This document shows positions 35,723 through 47,208 of a DNA stretch of 64,000 nucleotides, one piece after another. Both the position numbers and the translations under genes were made by a program. Source of the DNA: Rhizobium sp. NZLR1 (lineage in GTDB: Bacteria > Pseudomonadota > Alphaproteobacteria > Rhizobiales > Rhizobiaceae). Within the stretch, counting starts at the first letter, position 1; each line of letters begins with the position of its first letter. The stretch lies in assembly GCF_017357385.1 (NCBI RefSeq), contig NZ_CP071632.1:4462001-4526000 (forward strand), written 5' to 3'. The notes beneath the pieces were generated by a model that searched no databases, was not told the origin of the DNA, and saw only the letters and a list, made by a program, of their open reading frames with translations.

Positions 35723-36683
35723 GCCAGTTCCAGGCGGAGCGGATGATCTGACTGAGATCATACTGCGGCACCCAACCGAGCACGTCGCGCGCCTTGTCGT
35801 TGTTGGCGACCAGCGTATGCGAATCGCCTTCGCGCCGGCCGATATACTCGACAGGGAAAGGCCTGTTCGACACGTCCTCGATCGCGCCGAGCAATTCCCT
35901 GACCGTCGTTCCGGTGCCGGTGCCGAGGTTGAGCGCAACGGATTGGCCGCCCTTCAGCAAATATTCGACGGCGCGCACATGCGCATCGGCAAGATCCAGC
36001 ACGTGGATATAGTCGCGCACGCAGGTGCCGTCGCGGGTCTCGTAATCGCTGCCGAACACCTTGAAGCCCTGGCGGCGGCCAAGTGCCGCGTCGATCGCCA
36101 GCGGTATCGCATGCGTCTCAGGCTGGTGCCACTCGCCGATCCGGCCTTCGAAATCGGCACCGGCCGCATTGAAATAGCGCAGCACCACCGAGCGCAGGCT
36201 TCTGTATTGATCGTAGTCGGCAAGCGCCTGCTCGACGATATATTTCGTCCGCCCGTAGGGATTGATCGGCACCTGCCGGTGGGTTTCGTCGAGCGGCACG
36301 CTCTGTGGCAGACCGTAGGTCGCGCAGGTGGAGGAGAAGACGAAGGCGTTGATGCCGGCCGCCTGCGCCGCCGACAACAGCGTCAAAGTGCCGACCACAT
36401 TGTTTTCGTAGAAGGAGACCGGATCTTTCACCGATTCGCCGACCTCGATCAGCGCCGCAAAATGCAGGATCGCCGCCGGCTTGTGCTTGGCCAGCACCTC
36501 ATCCAGCCGGGCGCGATCGCGAATATCGCCTTCCTCGGCCGGCCCCCATTTGACGAACTCGCGGTGGCCGTTCGAAAAATTATCGAAGACGACAGGCTTA
36601 TAGCCCTTGTTCGCCAGATCGAGGCACGTATGCGAGCCGATATAGCCGGCGCCGCCGACGACAAGAACCGTTTCCCCTGCCAT
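35700..36683 (-). CDS. galE: UDP-glucose 4-epimerase
   Basis: 327 residues, extended short-chain dehydrogenase fold. NAD-binding GGAGYIGSH at residues 10-18, catalytic SSTCATYG (Ser/Thr) and YGRTK (Y-x3-K), then RYFNAAGAD, all classic for GalE. It interconverts UDP-glucose and UDP-galactose and supplies galactose for exopolysaccharide and lipopolysaccharide; rhizobial copies are often called exoB. The downstream sulfatase gene starts inside its 3' end, so the two probably share an mRNA. Confidence 0.95.
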   Translation of the reverse strand: MAGETVLVVGGAGYIGSHTCLDLANKGYKPVVFDNFSNGHREFVKWGPAEEGDIRDRARLDEVLAKHKPAAILHFAALIEVGESVKDPVSFYENNVVGTLTLLSAAQAAGINAFVFSSTCATYGLPQSVPLDETHRQVPINPYGRTKYIVEQALADYDQYRSLRSVVLRYFNAAGADFEGRIGEWHQPETHAIPLAIDAALGRRQGFKVFGSDYETRDGTCVRDYIHVLDLADAHVRAVEYLLKGGQSVALNLGTGTGTTVRELLGAIEDVSNRPFPVEYIGRREGDSHTLVANNDKARDVLGWVPQYDLSQIIRSAWNWHAKTNQH

Positions 36684-36930
36684 GCACCACCCTTATTATT
36701 AGAAAAAGACGAAAGAAGCCTAGACGAGATAGACGTCAATAAAAAGAAGGAATTGCGATAAGCGTGAACGAACAATACGTCAAATGCCGAAGCCGGCGCG
36801 ACCCGTGCGATTTGCGCCAGACCGGCGGCATTCAGAATTATTCGCGTGATTTGCATAAGTGCCCGATCTAAGGGGCTTGCACCGCCATGTGATGATCAAC
36901 GTCCGCGGCCATCAGCCAGGGAGAGCGCGA

Positions 36931-37575
36931 ATGAGGAAGGCATTGGTCGTTTGGGGCGGCTGGCAGGGCCATGAGCCGGAGCAATGCGCTCATATCGTCG
37001 CCGACCTGCTGCGCGAGGACGATTTTGCGATCGAGGTCACCGGCGATCTCGGCATATTCGGGTCTCCGACGCTGGCGAAGCTCGATCTGCTGGTGCCGAT
37101 CATCACCGGCGAAACGCTCGAAAAAACCCATGCGAGCGCCTTGGTCGAGGCGGTGCGCGGCGGGCTCGGGCTTGCCGGCCATCACGGCGCGCTCGCCACA
37201 TCCTTCAAGGAAAGCGCCCCTTTCCGCTATGTCTCCGGCGTCACTTGGGTCGCCCATCCCGGCAATATCATCGACTTCCGCGTTGCGGTCACCCGCCAGG
37301 ACGATCCGGTCATGGAGGGCATTCCCGATTTCGACTACCGTTCGGAGCAATATTATCTGCACTATGATCCGACAGTCGAAATCCTGGCGACCACCACCTT
37401 CACCGGCGCATACGATCCGGCAGCCCGCAATGTCGTGATGCCCGTCGTCTTCAAGCGCCATTTCGGCGCCGGCCGCATCTTCTATTCCGCTCTCGGCCAT
37501 GTCGCCGCCGAATTCGACCATCCCTATATGCCCCTCATCCTGCGCCGCGGCCTCGGCTGGGCCGCCCGCCAGTAG
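36931..37575 (+). CDS. ThuA-like domain protein
   Basis: 214 residues with the ThuA (trehalose-utilisation) glutamine-amidotransferase-like fold. It begins MRKALVVWGGWQGHEPEQCA, has LLVPIITGETLEKTHASALVEAVRGG then LAGHHGALATSF (the strand and turn where class-I amidotransferases keep their nucleophile, here without the Cys), and ends AALGHVAAEFDHPYM-like. ATG 36931 has GGGAGAG upstream. ThuA proteins are linked to disaccharide metabolism in rhizobia, but this is a divergent stand-alone copy and its role is unknown. Confidence 0.82.
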   Translation: MRKALVVWGGWQGHEPEQCAHIVADLLREDDFAIEVTGDLGIFGSPTLAKLDLLVPIITGETLEKTHASALVEAVRGGLGLAGHHGALATSFKESAPFRYVSGVTWVAHPGNIIDFRVAVTRQDDPVMEGIPDFDYRSEQYYLHYDPTVEILATTTFTGAYDPAARNVVMPVVFKRHFGAGRIFYSALGHVAAEFDHPYMPLILRRGLGWAARQ

Positions 37576-37767
37576 ATTTGGGAAGGGTCGCGCGTCACGG
37601 ATGGTGACGGGCGATGTCAACCAAGTCCACGCCTTGAGGGTGGCCGATCTCGGCAACGCTTTCGGTATTCCTCGATGCCGGCTTCATTGAAGTGGCAAGA
37701 CGTCTGACCGATCGTCCGCCTGGAATGCCGCTGAATATTTCGGCAACCCGGGAAATTGTAATACGGC

Positions 37768-38022
37768 CTAACGGACCGCTTTCAGCTGCCGATCGTTGTC
37801 GACGGCGGGATCCGCCTCGTCAAAGATCCGCATCAGCCGCCCAGCTGCCTTCAGCTTCTCGATGAGATCGTTTCCATCCGGCGAGGCCTTCGTCAGCTCC
37901 AGCTGCTCGAACTCCCTCAGCGCCTGCGCCCAATGACTTTCCCCACGCCCATCCGGCCTGCCTTCTGCTTCCCACAATGAATAAGCGCGCTGGCTGACCC
38001 AGGCGTCTCTATTATGACTCAT
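37768..38022 (-). CDS. DUF2934 family small protein
   Basis: 84 residues. The motif RAYSLWEAEGRPDGRGESHW near residues 14-33 is the DUF2934 signature. ATG 38022 starts MSHNRDAWVSQRAY; upstream codons of the frame are not conserved and a purine-rich GGGG lies before it. Short DUF2934 proteins are common in rhizobia and have no known function. It is divergent from the next gene. Confidence 0.75.
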   Translation of the reverse strand: MSHNRDAWVSQRAYSLWEAEGRPDGRGESHWAQALREFEQLELTKASPDGNDLIEKLKAAGRLMRIFDEADPAVDNDRQLKAVR

Positions 38023-38223
38023 GATTAACCCCAGCGGAAAATTTGGAAGCAATATTCGACAGCCAACAAGGTGCCAAAACCGGCTTTAGGAGTCGTTACG
38101 AGGCAGCGTTAGTTTTTAGATAATACCTAGGTACCAAGGGATTATCCCCTTGCACACACTTCCAGACCTTGGCCTCGCATCGCCTCCGGGATAGGGTCAT
38201 CGCAGAAACGACAGCGATGACCG

Positions 38224-39660
38224 ATGGCAGCCAAGACAACACTCAATGCGAAGAATCTCGAACCTCTCGGCGCGCAGCGCCTTGCCGAACTGCTGATCGA
38301 AATCAGTACGGGCAGCGCCGCCCACAAGCGACGGCTTCGAATGGAGCTTGCCGGCAATCACGGCAGCGTCGAGATCGCACGGGAGGTGCGAAAGCGGCTT
38401 GCCAGCATTGCCCGGGCTCGCACCTTCATCAACTGGCACAAAGTGAAGGCGCTGAAGAGCGACTTGGAAACCCAGCGCAAGACGATCACGGAGAGCGTTG
38501 CCGCCGATAATCCCGAGGAGGCCTTCGAGCTGATCTGGCAGTTCCTCGCCCTGGCGGATTCGATTTTCGAGAGATCCAACGCCGGCAGCGAGTCGCTCAT
38601 CCAAAGCTTTCGGCAGGCTTGCGAGGATGCCGGCGCCATCGCGGCATCCGCAAAGATCGAGATCGACGTCCTGGCCGACAAGGTGTTCAGAGCCGTGCAG
38701 GACGATGGCTACGGTCTGTACGAAAACCTGATTGCAGCGATGACGCCAGCCCTCGGTCATGATGGCCTCGATCGCTTGAAAGATCTTCTTGTCCAATGGG
38801 CCAAGGAACCGGAAGACAAACCGGCGAAGGACAAGCGCGAGGTCATCGGCTGGGGCAGCGCAGGCTCGGTTTACGAGGATGAGATCTACGCCACGAGCCG
38901 GGAATTGACGGTGCGCATTGCCCTGCAGGAGATTGCCGATGCCCAGGGGGATGTCGATGCCTACATCGCTCAGCAACCCGCGGAAACACGCAGCACGCCG
39001 ATAGTAGCGGCCGAAATCGCCGATCGTCTGCTCACCGCCGGGCGGGCGAAAGAAGCGCTTGCGGTGTTGGGTGAGGTCGATACGAGAAGCTTGGCCGATA
39101 TCCCGCTCGAATGGCAGCTGGCTCACATCGCGACGCTTGAGGCCCTGGGGCGCGCGGACGAGGCGCAGGCCTATCGATGGACGTGTTTCGAGCAATCGCT
39201 GCATCACCAGCATCTCAAGGCCTTCCTCAAGCGACTGCCGGATTTCGACGATCTCGAAGCCGAAGAGAAGGCATTCGTCCATGCCCAGGCTTTCCCGGAT
39301 ATTCACCGGGCACTGGCGTTTTTCCTGAATTGGCCGGCACCTGCCGAGGCAGCGAAACTGGTGATCAGGCGGAAGGCGGAACTGGACGGCGATCTCTATG
39401 AGCTGATGCCGCCGGCTGCCGAGGTTCTGGCGGAGAAACATCCGCTCGCAGCAACCTTCGTCTTGCGCTCCATGATCGATTTCACTCTCGATAGCGGCCG
39501 GTCCAGCCGCTATAAATACGCGGCGAGGCATCTTGCCGACTGCGCATCCTTTGCCCCTCATATCGACGACTTCGGCAACGCCAAATCCCATGACGCCTAT
39601 GTCACAGACCTGAAGCGTCGGCACGGCAAGAAGCATGGCTTCTGGAGCCTGCTGACCTAA
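38224..39660 (+). CDS. DUF6880-type helical repeat protein, unknown function
   Basis: 478 residues, largely alpha-helical by eye. The N terminus LEPLGAQRLAELLIEISTGS and the HKRRLRMELA segment resemble the DUF6880 family. Middle and C-terminal parts look like tetratricopeptide-type helices (LTAGRAKEALAVLGEVD; LEALGRADEAQAYRWTCFEQSLHHQHLKAFL-like). It has no signal peptide or transmembrane segment, so it is probably cytoplasmic. The ribosome site is weak. It stands alone upstream of the broken DsbA-like gene. No function can be inferred. Confidence 0.7.
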   Translation: MAAKTTLNAKNLEPLGAQRLAELLIEISTGSAAHKRRLRMELAGNHGSVEIAREVRKRLASIARARTFINWHKVKALKSDLETQRKTITESVAADNPEEAFELIWQFLALADSIFERSNAGSESLIQSFRQACEDAGAIAASAKIEIDVLADKVFRAVQDDGYGLYENLIAAMTPALGHDGLDRLKDLLVQWAKEPEDKPAKDKREVIGWGSAGSVYEDEIYATSRELTVRIALQEIADAQGDVDAYIAQQPAETRSTPIVAAEIADRLLTAGRAKEALAVLGEVDTRSLADIPLEWQLAHIATLEALGRADEAQAYRWTCFEQSLHHQHLKAFLKRLPDFDDLEAEEKAFVHAQAFPDIHRALAFFLNWPAPAEAAKLVIRRKAELDGDLYELMPPAAEVLAEKHPLAATFVLRSMIDFTLDSGRSSRYKYAARHLADCASFAPHIDDFGNAKSHDAYVTDLKRRHGKKHGFWSLLT

Positions 39661-39697
39661 GTCGCTCGGGATAGCTTATCTTTCGGAGAGGAATTCC

Positions 39698-40256
39698 ATG
39701 ACAGGCGCCCAATGGCAGGCCGACCCGCTCACCTGGGGAACCGGACCGCGTATCTTCGAAATCTTCCTGGAGCCGACCTGCCCCTATTCGGTCAGAGCCT
39801 TCAACAAGCTCGATGCGCTGCTCAGCCAGGCTGGCGAAGACAAGATCACCGTCAAGATCCGCCTGCAGTCGCAGCCGTGGCACATGTATTCCGGCGTCCT
39901 CGTCCGCTGCATCATCGCCGCCTCGACGCTGGAAGGCGGCAAAGACACCGCCAGGAAGGTGATGGCCGCCATCGCCGCGCATCGCGAGGAATTCGAATTC
40001 GAGCGTCATGCCGGCGGCGCGAATGGACGTGACACCGAACCAGATCATCGAGCGCCTGGAAGGCTACAGCGGCATCAAGCTGAAGGACGCCTTCGCAATC
40101 CCGAATCTCGACCGGGAGATCAAATGGCACTGCAAATACGCCCGGCAAAACGGCATCCACGTCTCGCCGACCTTCACGATCGACGGGCTGGTGCAGGCAG
40201 ATATGAGCAGCGGCGATGAGGTTGGAGCCTGGGTGAAGAAGGTGCTGGGCCAGTGA
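39698..40256 (+). pseudogene. DsbA-like thioredoxin-fold protein, frameshifted
   Basis: The first part (39698 to about 40016) reads MTGAQWQADPLTWGTGPRIF, then FLEPTCPYSVRAFNKLDALL, a thioredoxin-fold start with a one-cysteine CPYS motif. At about 40016-40022 the coding frame switches: the conserved continuation MDVTPNQIIERLEGYSGIKL and then HVSPTFTIDGL ends at 40256 in another frame. Two bases appear to be missing near GCGAATGGAC. In the first frame the protein turns into Arg-rich nonsense to 40219. The gene is therefore interrupted, or the shift is a sequencing error. A good ribosome site (GGAGAGG) precedes the ATG. Confidence 0.75.
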
Positions 40257-40308
40257 CACCAGCTATGCCGACGTTCAAAAATTGCTGGCGTTGACGCCCG
40301 GGAGCTTA

Positions 40309-40398
40309 TGGCGGAGAGGGTGGGATTTGAACCCACGATACCCTTGCAGGTATGCCGCATTTCGAGTGCGGTGCATTCGACCACTCTGCCACCTCTCC
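40309..40398 (-). tRNA. tRNA-Ser (anticodon CGA)
   Basis: Read on the minus strand, the acceptor GGAGAGG pairs with CCUCUCC, discriminator G, then an encoded CCA. The anticodon arm CCGCA-CUCGAAA-UGCGG gives CGA, decoding UCG. The long variable arm (CAUACCUGCAAGGGUAUC) and T-arm GUGGGUUCAAAUCCCAC are typical of serine tRNAs. Confidence 0.96.
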
Positions 40399-40493
40399 GC
40401 GGTCTGGTCGGCGCTTGTTCGGCGCGGGCGTTCTCATAACGGGCCTATGACAGGTTGGCAAGCCGAAAAGTCGAAGCATTCCATCCTTTTGCC

Positions 40494-40522
40494 TTGACAC
40501 CTTTTTGTCACTCGCGTATCTC
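40494..40522 (+). promoter_or_regulatory. Sigma-70-type promoter of rplU-rpmA
   Basis: A perfect -35 TTGACA at 40494-40499 and a -10-like TATCTC at 40517-40522, 17 bases apart. It would start a leader of about 175 bases before rplU. Confidence 0.65.
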
Positions 40523-40528
40523 GGCTGC

Positions 40529-40702
40529 GCACTAGGTTCGGAGTAATCCGTGCCTCGGCCGTCCCGCGCTCGCGCGGGGCTTCACCGGCAGGACGAATTC
40601 GAGGATTAGCCTCTGAAATCCCTGCTTAACTTCGACTGATAAAAAGACGGCCACCCTGCTGAAGCAGCGGGGAGAGCTGGAACGAACATGAAAGGATAAA
40701 AA
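40529..40702 (+). promoter_or_regulatory. Structured 5' leader of rplU (possible L21 autoregulatory leader)
   Basis: The region includes the hairpins CCCGCG-CTCG-CGCGGG at about 40563-40578 and GAGG-ATTAG-CCTC at about 40601-40613. A long structured leader before an L21 operon fits autogenous control as known for L21 leaders elsewhere. No specific Rfam match was made. Confidence 0.35.
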
Positions 40703-41020
40703 ATGTTCGCAGTCATCAAGACCGGCGGTAAACAGTACCGTGTGGCAGCCAACGACGTGCTGACCATCGAAAAGCTGGAAGCCACCGCTGGCGATTCCAT
40801 TGAATTCACCGAAGTGCTCGTGATCGGCGAAGGCGCCGACGCTGCGATCGGTGCGCCCTTCGTAACCGGCGCCTCTGTCAAGGCAGAAGTCGTCGAACAG
40901 AACCGCGGCAAGAAGGTCATCGCCTTCAAGAAGCGCCGTCGTCAGAATTCGAAGCGTTCGCGCGGCCATCGTCAGCATCACACGGTCGTCCGTATCACGG
41001 ACATCGTGGCTGCCAAGTAA
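40703..41020 (+). CDS. rplU: 50S ribosomal protein L21
   Basis: 105 residues, full length. [20 protein letters not shown] is the classic L21 start, and [19 protein letters not shown] is the basic rRNA-binding tail with the L21 signature. It binds 23S rRNA in the large subunit. It pairs with rpmA 33 bases downstream, as in most bacteria. Confidence 0.98.
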   Translation: MFAVIKTGGKQYRVAANDVLTIEKLEATAGDSIEFTEVLVIGEGADAAIGAPFVTGASVKAEVVEQNRGKKVIAFKKRRRQNSKRSRGHRQHHTVVRITDIVAAK

Positions 41021-41053
41021 GATCAACGGGACAGGGTTTAAAGGAGAACTCCA

Positions 41054-41323
41054 ATGGCACACAAAAAAGCTGGCGGTTCATCGCGCAACGGTCGCGATTC
41101 TCAGTCCAAGCGCCTTGGCGTGAAGAAGTTCGGCGGCGAAGCCGTCATCGCAGGCAATATCATCGTGCGTCAGCGCGGTACTGAGTGGCATCCGGGTTCC
41201 AACGTCGGCCTCGGCAAGGATCACACGATTTTTGCGCTTACCGCCGGCAATGTGAACTACCGAACCAAGGCCAACGGTCGCGTCTACGTGTCTGTCATGC
41301 CGAAAGCGGAAGCAGCGGAATAA
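41054..41323 (+). CDS. rpmA: 50S ribosomal protein L27
   Basis: 89 residues. The flexible N terminus [20 protein letters not shown] reaches the peptidyl-transferase centre, and [19 protein letters not shown] is the L27 signature. GGAG precedes the ATG. Second gene of the rplU-rpmA operon, followed by a strong terminator. Confidence 0.98.
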
Positions 41324-41393
41324 GCCGGTAGCGCTCAAAAACAGCCGGCGTCTCATCGACCCGGCTGTCCGTATCAGGTTCAGTCTAGAAAAC

Positions 41394-41427
41394 AGGGGAG
41401 ATGGGGCGCCATCTCCCCTTTTTCTTT
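41394..41427 (+). terminator. Terminator of rplU-rpmA
   Basis: AGGGGAGATGG pairs with CCATCTCCCCT, followed by TTTTTCTTTG. A strong intrinsic terminator between rpmA and the acetyltransferase genes. Confidence 0.88.
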
Positions 41428-41449
41428 GTCCAAACAGGAGGACTGAACC

Positions 41450-42106
41450 ATGCAAGGCGAATTGTTAAGGGTAGACCAATCACGGTCGCCCCGGGAAGAC
41501 CAGGTGTCTTCCGAAGAACGGCTGAGGCCGGAACGGTTAAGGACCGATTGCCCTGTCTTGTTATCGGAAAGGCTCGTCATGCGCGCGCCCCACGAAGAAG
41601 ACATCGACGCCCTTGCCCATCTCGCCAACAACGCCAAAGTCGCCACCATGGTATCGCGTATGCCGCACCCCTATACCGCCGATGATGCTGCTGACTTCGT
41701 GCGTCGCACGAAAAATGGCGAAATTGGCAAGTGCGTCTATGCGATCACCAAAGCCGAAAACGGCGCCTTCGTCGGCTGCTGCGGCGTCGAGCCGCATGCC
41801 GACGGCAGAACCGTCGAGATTGGTTACTGGCTGGGCGAGCCCTATTGGAACAAGGGTTATACGACCGAGGCCTGCCATGCCCTGGTCGATATGGTGTTCA
41901 GGACCCGTCAGGACGTCGATCAGATCGACGCCCGTTGCCGGGTGATGAACGTCGCCTCGCGCCGCGTCATTCAGAAGTGCGGCTTCCAGTTCCAGGGTTC
42001 GGGGCTCGCCGCCTCGCTGGCGCTCGGCAGCAACGTGCCTGTGGAATGGTACAGGCTCGACCGCAAGACCTGGATGTCCCTCAGAAGCTGGGGGAACATC
42101 GCATGA
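41450..42106 (+). CDS. GNAT-family N-acetyltransferase (RimJ/RimL type)
   Basis: 218 residues. After a polar, poorly conserved N-terminal 36 residues comes LLSERLVMRAPHEEDIDALA, and the acetyl-CoA site EIGYWLGEPYWNKGYTTEA near residue 125, then VASRRVIQKCGFQFQG. These match RimJ/RimL-like GNAT enzymes that acetylate alpha-amino groups of proteins or small amines. AGGAGG lies 8 bases before the ATG. The stop overlaps the next GNAT gene by four bases; the two look like an old tandem pair. Confidence 0.88.
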   Translation: MQGELLRVDQSRSPREDQVSSEERLRPERLRTDCPVLLSERLVMRAPHEEDIDALAHLANNAKVATMVSRMPHPYTADDAADFVRRTKNGEIGKCVYAITKAENGAFVGCCGVEPHADGRTVEIGYWLGEPYWNKGYTTEACHALVDMVFRTRQDVDQIDARCRVMNVASRRVIQKCGFQFQGSGLAASLALGSNVPVEWYRLDRKTWMSLRSWGNIA

Positions 42107-42690
42107 GCACGACCGCGCTGCAAAGGCCGGAGACCAAGCCGATGATGCCAGGCCCCGCGCCTGTCATCTCGACCGCCCGGCTGACGCTCCGCCCTCACAG
42201 GCTGAGCGATGCGCCATCGATTGCGGAATCGCTGTCCGATTTCGCCGTCACGCGCATGCTGTCCCGCGTACCCGCGCCGTTCGACCGGCAGGATGCGCTG
42301 GATTGGCTGGTCCCGGTCACATCAGGCGCCCTGCCGGACTGGCCGCTGGCGATCACCGGCAAGGACGATGTCCATATCGGTAACGTCGCCATCGAGCTGC
42401 GGCATGGCCGCTGGCACCTCGGTTACTGGCTGAACCGCTACTACTGGCGGCGCGGTTATATGAGCGAGGCGGTGGCGGCGATCATCGAGCGCTTTTCGCG
42501 CCGCATGCCGGAGACGCCGATCCATTCAGGCGTCTTCTCCGACAACCCGGCTTCGCTGCGCTTGCAGGAGAAGCTCGGTTTCCGCATGACGGGTTGCGGC
42601 GAAATCTATTGTTTCGCCCGCAACACCATGGTCTCGCACATCGAAACCGTGCTGCAGCCGGGCATGCTGCAGCCGCGCAAGGTGGCTTAA
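42103..42690 (+). CDS. GNAT-family N-acetyltransferase, second of a tandem pair
   Basis: 195 residues. It shows STARLTLRPHRLSDAPSIAE and the acetyl-CoA motif LGYWLNRYYWRRGYMSEA near residue 108, then DNPASLRLQEKLGFRMTG. ATG 42103 overlaps the previous stop (ATGA), so the two enzymes are coupled and could form a heterodimer or act in sequence. The substrate is unknown. Confidence 0.87.
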   Translation: MSTTALQRPETKPMMPGPAPVISTARLTLRPHRLSDAPSIAESLSDFAVTRMLSRVPAPFDRQDALDWLVPVTSGALPDWPLAITGKDDVHIGNVAIELRHGRWHLGYWLNRYYWRRGYMSEAVAAIIERFSRRMPETPIHSGVFSDNPASLRLQEKLGFRMTGCGEIYCFARNTMVSHIETVLQPGMLQPRKVA

Positions 42691-42691
42691 T

Positions 42692-42728
42692 CAAAAAGGA
42701 GATGTCGCCGCCCCGCGGCGGCGTCTCC
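42692..42728 (-). terminator. Terminator between convergent genes
   Basis: The stem GGAGACGCCGCC / GGCGGCGACATCTCC (one mismatch) is followed on the minus strand by TTTTTGATT. It ends the exonuclease-endonuclease-phosphatase gene transcript. Confidence 0.8.
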
Positions 42729-42729
42729 G

Positions 42730-43596
42730 TCAATTGCCGATCTCGACCCATAGCGGGAAATGATCGGAGCCAACGGATTGCGTATCGATCCGGGCGGATT
42801 TCAACCGGCCCTCGAGGCCGCAACTGACGAAGCAATAATCGAGATGCATGCGTTCGCCGTGATCCTCGGGATTCATCCAGCTGTAGCTCTCCGGGCGGTA
42901 GGCCTTGAGCGCCGCAAAGGCGTCGACCGGCGTGCCGATCCTGGCGATACGGCCGTAATATCCGCCGACGGCGCCGGCAAAGGCGCAATATTCCGGCGAT
43001 TCCGGCTCCATGTTGAAATCGCCCATGATGACGTAATCCTCCGGCAGCGGCGGCTCCGGCAGATCGAATTCGCCGCCCCCGGTCAGCGATCCACCCTCCT
43101 GAACGAAAGCGTTGATACGGGCGTTCAGGAATTGCAGTTGGGCGATGCGCTCGTCTGGAGAGACGTGGTCGAGATGGACGGAATAGACGCGGATCGCCCC
43201 GCCGGGTGCCGCGATCACCGCCTCGGTTGCGCCGCGCTGCAGGTTGATCTTGCCGACCGTCCGGCTGCGCGGCAGAAGCAGCGTTCGGGTCGAAAGGATC
43301 GGCCAGCGCGACAAAACCATGTTGCCGAACTGGAAGCGCGTGCCCGGCACCCGCTGGCGCCTGCCTTCATCAACCTCGACAAACATGTCGCAGGCCGGTC
43401 CATACACCCAGAAATGGTCGGGAAACACGGCTGCAATGTCGGCCACCGCGTCGGCAAAACCGTTGCGCGAGAAGCCGCGGGTCACCTCCTGCAGCGCAAT
43501 GACATCGGCGCCCTCAAGGCTCCGGGCAATGCGCGTGAGATCGTACCTGCCGTCGAGACCAAAGCCGTACTGTATGTTATAGCTCGCAAAATTCAC
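42730..43596 (-). CDS. Endonuclease/exonuclease/phosphatase family protein
   Basis: 288 residues with the EEP fold of metal-dependent phosphoesterases. Motifs: FASYNIQYG (N ligand), VIALQEV (Glu metal ligand), VYSVHLDHVSP, VIMGDFNMEPESPEY and the final GSDHFPLWVEI (the catalytic SDH). No start ATG exists near the conserved beginning. A GTG at 43596 is proposed, 12 bases after GGAGG; the codons between are ATT ATC. It is divergent from obgE. The substrate could be nucleic acid, phosphoinositide-like or other phosphoesters. Confidence 0.82.
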   Translation of the reverse strand: MNFASYNIQYGFGLDGRYDLTRIARSLEGADVIALQEVTRGFSRNGFADAVADIAAVFPDHFWVYGPACDMFVEVDEGRRQRVPGTRFQFGNMVLSRWPILSTRTLLLPRSRTVGKINLQRGATEAVIAAPGGAIRVYSVHLDHVSPDERIAQLQFLNARINAFVQEGGSLTGGGEFDLPEPPLPEDYVIMGDFNMEPESPEYCAFAGAVGGYYGRIARIGTPVDAFAALKAYRPESYSWMNPEDHGERMHLDYCFVSCGLEGRLKSARIDTQSVGSDHFPLWVEIGN

Positions 43597-43608
43597 GATA
43601 ATCTTTGA

Positions 43609-45923
<2,315 letters not shown>

Positions 45924-45931
<8 letters not shown>

Positions 45932-47207
45932 TACCGTTGCGCCAAGCCCTGACATTGACGCGCTGATGAATGACATCGGCCGCAAGGCAAAGGCTGCCGC
46001 ACGACCGCTGAGCTTTGCGTCCGCCGAGGCGAAGAACAGGGCGCTGAACGCCATGGCCGATGCAATCCTGGCCAACAAGGCTGAGATTCTTGCCGAGAAC
46101 GTCAAGGATTTGCAGGACATCGAAGGCACCGAGACGCTTGCCTCCTTCGTCGACCGGCTGACGCTGAACAACAAACGCGTCGCCGAGATGGCCGAGGGGC
46201 TCCGCGCCATCGCCGCCCTTGCCGACCCGGTCGGCGAAGTCATCGCCGCCTGGGACCGGCCGAACGGCCTGCAGATCGAGCGCGTCCGCACGCCGCTCGG
46301 CGTCATCGGCGTCATCTTCGAAAGCCGGCCGAACGTCACGGCTGATGCCGGCGCCCTCTGCCTCAAGGCGGGCAATTCAGTCATCCTGCGCTGTGGCTCG
46401 GATTCGCGCCGTTCATCGCAGGCGATCCATGCCTGCCTTGTCGAAGGTCTGAAGGCGGCAGGACTTCCAGAGCATGCTATCCAACTCGTCCCGGTCACCG
46501 ACCGCGCCGCCGTCGGCGCCATGTTGCGCGGTTTGGACGGGGCAATCGACGTCATCGTGCCGCGCGGCGGCAAGAGCCTGGTCGCCCGCGTGCAGAACGA
46601 GGCCCGGGTGCCGGTTTTTGCCCATCTCGAAGGCCTCTGCCATATCTATGTCGATGGCTCGGCCGATATCGAGATGGCGAAGAAGATCGTCGTCAATGCC
46701 AAGATGCGCCGCACCGGTATCTGCGGCGCGGCCGAAACCCTGCTCGTCGACGGTGCGGCGATCGGCACGCACCTGACGCCGCTGCTCGAGGTTCTCATCG
46801 ATGCCGGCTGCGAGGTCCGCGCTTCGCCAACCGTGCTGAAGGTCGCCCCCGGCCTGAAGCCCGCAACGGAAGAGGACTGGTCGACCGAATATCTCGACGC
46901 GATCATTTCGGTCGCCGTCGTCGACGGCATATCGGGCGCGATCGCCCATATCCAGACCTATTCCTCGAACCACACCGAGGCGGTGATCGCCGAGGATCCC
47001 CACGTCGTCGCGCGTTTCTTCACCGAAGTCGATTCGGCGATCCTGCTGCACAATGCCTCGACCCAGTTTGCCGATGGCGGCGAGTTCGGCATGGGTGCGG
47101 AGATCGGCATTGCCACCGGCAAGATGCACGCTCGCGGCCCCGTCGGTGTCGAACAGCTCACCTCCTTCAAATATCGGGTGCACGGCGCCGGACAGACGCG
47201 GCCCTGA
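45924..47207 (+). CDS. proA: Gamma-glutamyl phosphate reductase
   Basis: 427 residues, aldehyde-dehydrogenase fold. It shows [20 protein letters not shown] and [18 protein letters not shown], where the Cys is the catalytic nucleophile. It makes glutamate semialdehyde in proline synthesis, directly after ProB. Start and stop overlap or abut the neighbours, giving a compact proB-proA-nadD unit. Confidence 0.96.
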
Positions 47208-47208
47208 C

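Noticed and set aside
40309..40398. tRNA-Ser as an integration site of a genomic island
   Set aside because: No integrase or direct repeat of the tRNA 3' end was seen on either side; the flanks are housekeeping or ordinary genes.
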